A DNA stretch of 64,000 bases from Terana coerulea (lineage: Eukaryota; Basidiomycota; Agaricomycetes; Polyporales; Phanerochaetaceae). The stretch lies in contig JAKOGH010000690.1 of assembly GCA_024811115.1 (NCBI GenBank), positions 372,001-436,000 of the forward strand, read 5' to 3'. The position numbers were made by a program, and so were the translations under genes. The notes under the pieces are model-generated. The model made no database searches. It was not told the origin of the DNA and was given only the letters and a program-made list of their open reading frames with translations. Positions 61,989 through 64,000 of the stretch are shown in pieces. How positions within the stretch are numbered: position 1 is the stretch's first letter; each line of letters starts with the position of its first letter.

Positions 61989-64000
61989 ATGGACCCGCCA
62001 GCGTCGGCGGCCAGGAACCGCTCACTTCCGCGGCTCCTGATAGACTCTTCCATGGACTATCGCAGCCCTTCGTCCTCCCTCTCCAGCCTGGCCTGCAGCA
62101 GCCGCTCCGCCAGCATGAGCTCCTCCATGTACAGCCGCGCGAGCAACGCGACCGTGCTCGTGCGCTGCCTCTACGACTTTGAGGGCCTCGGGCGAGGAGC
62201 AGATAAGCTTTCGTGGCGGAGATATTCTGGAGGTCATATACATGGACCAGTCGGTGGGTAGCACGCTCGTGACGTGATGATAGTTAACTGACATTGTGTA
62301 GGGCTGGTGGGCTGCTCGCCGAGACGACGAGGACGGCGTGGGCTGGATCCCGGGGTCGTACGTGGAGCCCGTGTCAAGCGATAGTCTGGATGACCTGGGA
62401 GCTTTCTCGGATATGTCGACCTCCAGCCAGGAGGAAAACCATATGTCGCACGAGGCGAATCTGTCCTCTATCCCATGGGACAAGCCCTTGGTCCTGTCTC
62501 CGAACAAGGAAGACAGTGTCGAATGGGCTAGTACATATCAGAAGGCGAAGTACGCCACAGCCATATTCAATGAGGGGGACGGCCCGGACATCGTCGAAGT
62601 AGAATTCCTGTCTCCCAACGGTACCGGGGCAGAGAACGGCTCCTCTTTCGCCGACCGACCACTGTCGCCCTCACCCAAAGATGTTGTTCCCTTCTCAGCA
62701 CAGGAACCCCCATGGTCTCCAGACGACCTGATGAAGCTATGTCCCTCTTCTCCCTCCTTTGCACCACCCCTCCCTCCCACGCGGCATGCTGCATCGCCGG
62801 GTCACATTCCATCAAATACACATTCAGTCCCGTCAACGTCACCGCACAGCGCAACTTGTCCCGCAAGAACACTTTCTCCTTACGTCCCCGATTCATACGA
62901 GTACTGTCACCGAAGCTGCGCGCACAGACGGTTGCTCCGCCTTCAGGACGGGCTCTACTTCCGGCCGCTCTCCGTGCTGCTCGAGACGTCTACCGCGCAC
63001 ACCCAGACGGCGGATAGTCCGATCGAGGAAGACGAAGCCAGGTCGCGTACCTCCAGTACTCTCGGCAGGGTCGATAAAGTAAGGCAGTTAACCGGAGATG
63101 ACATCGCACAAGCTGTCCATGCAGCCAAAATCGCTCAGGCCTTATGTCCCTGGTACCTGCGTCCCATCGCCGGCGACGACGAAATTAAGTTAGACTTTGA
63201 CGGGACCGTCGTGTGTGGCACCCTCCCCGCCCTGGTAGAAAGCCTCTGCTCGGAACCTCTACGTAAGTGCCACACCCACCAGCTACCCGCGATGGTTACC
63301 TTACATCTGCGGTTCGATAGATCCTTCCCATGATGTCCCATATCGCCACGCGTTCTTTTCCACCTTCCGGACCCTCGGCAGCGCGGAAACCATCTTTAAC
63401 CTCCTGCTCCAGCAGCATGATCAGGAACAGCCTATGGGTCTCACGGGGGCGGAGGCGGACGACTGGCGGACAAAGCGACTGTATCCGACGCAGCGTCGTG
63501 TCCTCTCAGTATTCATGACATGGCTGGTGGATCACAGGATGATAGAGGATGATCCGACCATTGCGCAACGCCTGCAAACCTTCCTTGTTGAAATCGTGGG
63601 TCCGGCGGAGCATGCCACGGCCGCCAGGGAAGCTCTGAAGACACTTGAGCGTTTGGTACGTGCAGCGCCTGCATTCTTACTTGTGCTATGTTGAGACATG
63701 GTGCCAGACCTTCGCTGTGCCCGTCGCCCCGTCCTCCGCCGGTAAGCCGCACAAACGCAAGAAGAGCAAGGACTCGAAGCATGAGCTTCTGCGGATAGAC
63801 CCCGCTATTCTCGCTGAGAACCTTTGCCTGTACGAGCACGCATTCTACAGCAAAATGAGGCGACAGGAATGTCTCGATTGGATCCGCCACAGAACCGCCG
63901 AGCGTGTGCCCAACCTCCTCCTCTATTGTAATCTTCACGACCAGGTGGCTGCTTGGGTCAAGCGTAGTATTCTCTGGACTGAGAGCTTGAGCCGGAGAGC
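61989..64000 (+). CDS. SH3-domain Ras guanine nucleotide exchange factor (Cdc25 type), 3' end beyond window
   Basis: This protein loads GTP on Ras to activate cAMP signalling in fungi. From the ATG at 61989 it begins MDPPASAARNRSLPRLLIDS, with a Ser-rich leader, then an SH3 domain (VLVRCLYDFEASGEEQISFR, GGDILEVIYMDQSGWWAARR, GVGWIPGSYVEPV) containing the ALYDF-like, WW and SYV landmarks. A long Ser/Pro-rich linker follows. The RasGEF N-terminal module shows FFSTFRTLGSAETIFNLLLQ, RRVLSVFMTWLVDH and AREALKTLERL. The catalytic RasGEF domain opens with IDPAILAENLCLYEHAFYSK, ECLDWIRHRT and NLHDQVAAWVKRSILW before the window ends. SH3 followed by REM and CDC25 domains is the arrangement of yeast Cdc25. 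One extra G in the run 62183-62185 breaks the frame inside the SH3 domain. Confidence 0.88.

Overview
This is a nuclear genomic window from a filamentous basidiomycete, most likely an Agaricomycete. The evidence is: genes cut by many short GT-AG introns (mostly about 50-60 nt), intergenic gaps of a few hundred bases, fungal-only genes (PDR-type ABC transporter, chitin synthase, Ssp120-type EF-hand protein, SH3-RasGEF) and a secreted sugar dehydrogenase resembling the AA12 enzymes of wood- and litter-decay fungi. I see no rRNA, tRNA, CRISPR array or viral gene.

Layout. 0-6 kb: calnexin (3' end beyond the window), the spliceosomal GTPase Snu114 and, head-to-head with it, prefoldin subunit 1. 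6-14 kb: a full-size PDR transporter, then a gap holding a probable non-autonomous DNA transposon (12721-13502) with long imperfect terminal inverted repeats, perfect 12-bp flanking direct repeats and a nested inverted-repeat element. 14-24 kb: a secretory EF-hand protein (Ssp120/nucleobindin type), the large trafficking protein Dopey (DOP1), and an unrecognised acidic, probably nuclear protein. 25-31 kb: ATP synthase subunit e, the histone-binding WD40 protein Hat2/RbAp48, a RAMP4/SERP1 microprotein, a Bmt5-like rRNA methyltransferase and a peroxisomal enoyl-CoA hydratase. 31-42 kb: chitin synthase, casein kinase I (Hrr25/Hhp1/CK1-delta type) and coatomer gamma (Sec21). 42-64 kb, markedly GC-richer and sparser: pantothenate kinase, a gene coding three homeodomains, a multipass membrane protein, the secreted sugar dehydrogenase, a LaeA/TAM-like methyltransferase, Ist1 (ESCRT-III), and an SH3-RasGEF (Cdc25 type) cut by the window end.

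How they fit together. This is mainly a housekeeping segment, not a pathway cluster. Six genes serve the secretory/endosomal system (calnexin, Ssp120, Dop1, RAMP4, Sec21, Ist1), but they are transcribed independently and the grouping may be chance.

Caveat. Many conserved genes (Bmt5-like, Hat2, Sec21, PanK, the homeodomain gene, the 50-kb membrane protein, the methyltransferase, RasGEF) change reading frame by one base, often at a G, C or A run. Because single-copy essential genes are affected, I read this mainly as residual sequencing error, worst in the GC-rich right half, and not as mass pseudogenisation. CDS coordinates below are outer limits (start codon to stop codon) including introns. 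No clearly new multi-gene system was found; the most unusual items are the triple-homeodomain gene, the transposon with nested repeats, the ATG-only coding exon and the CCACG cluster in the calnexin promoter.
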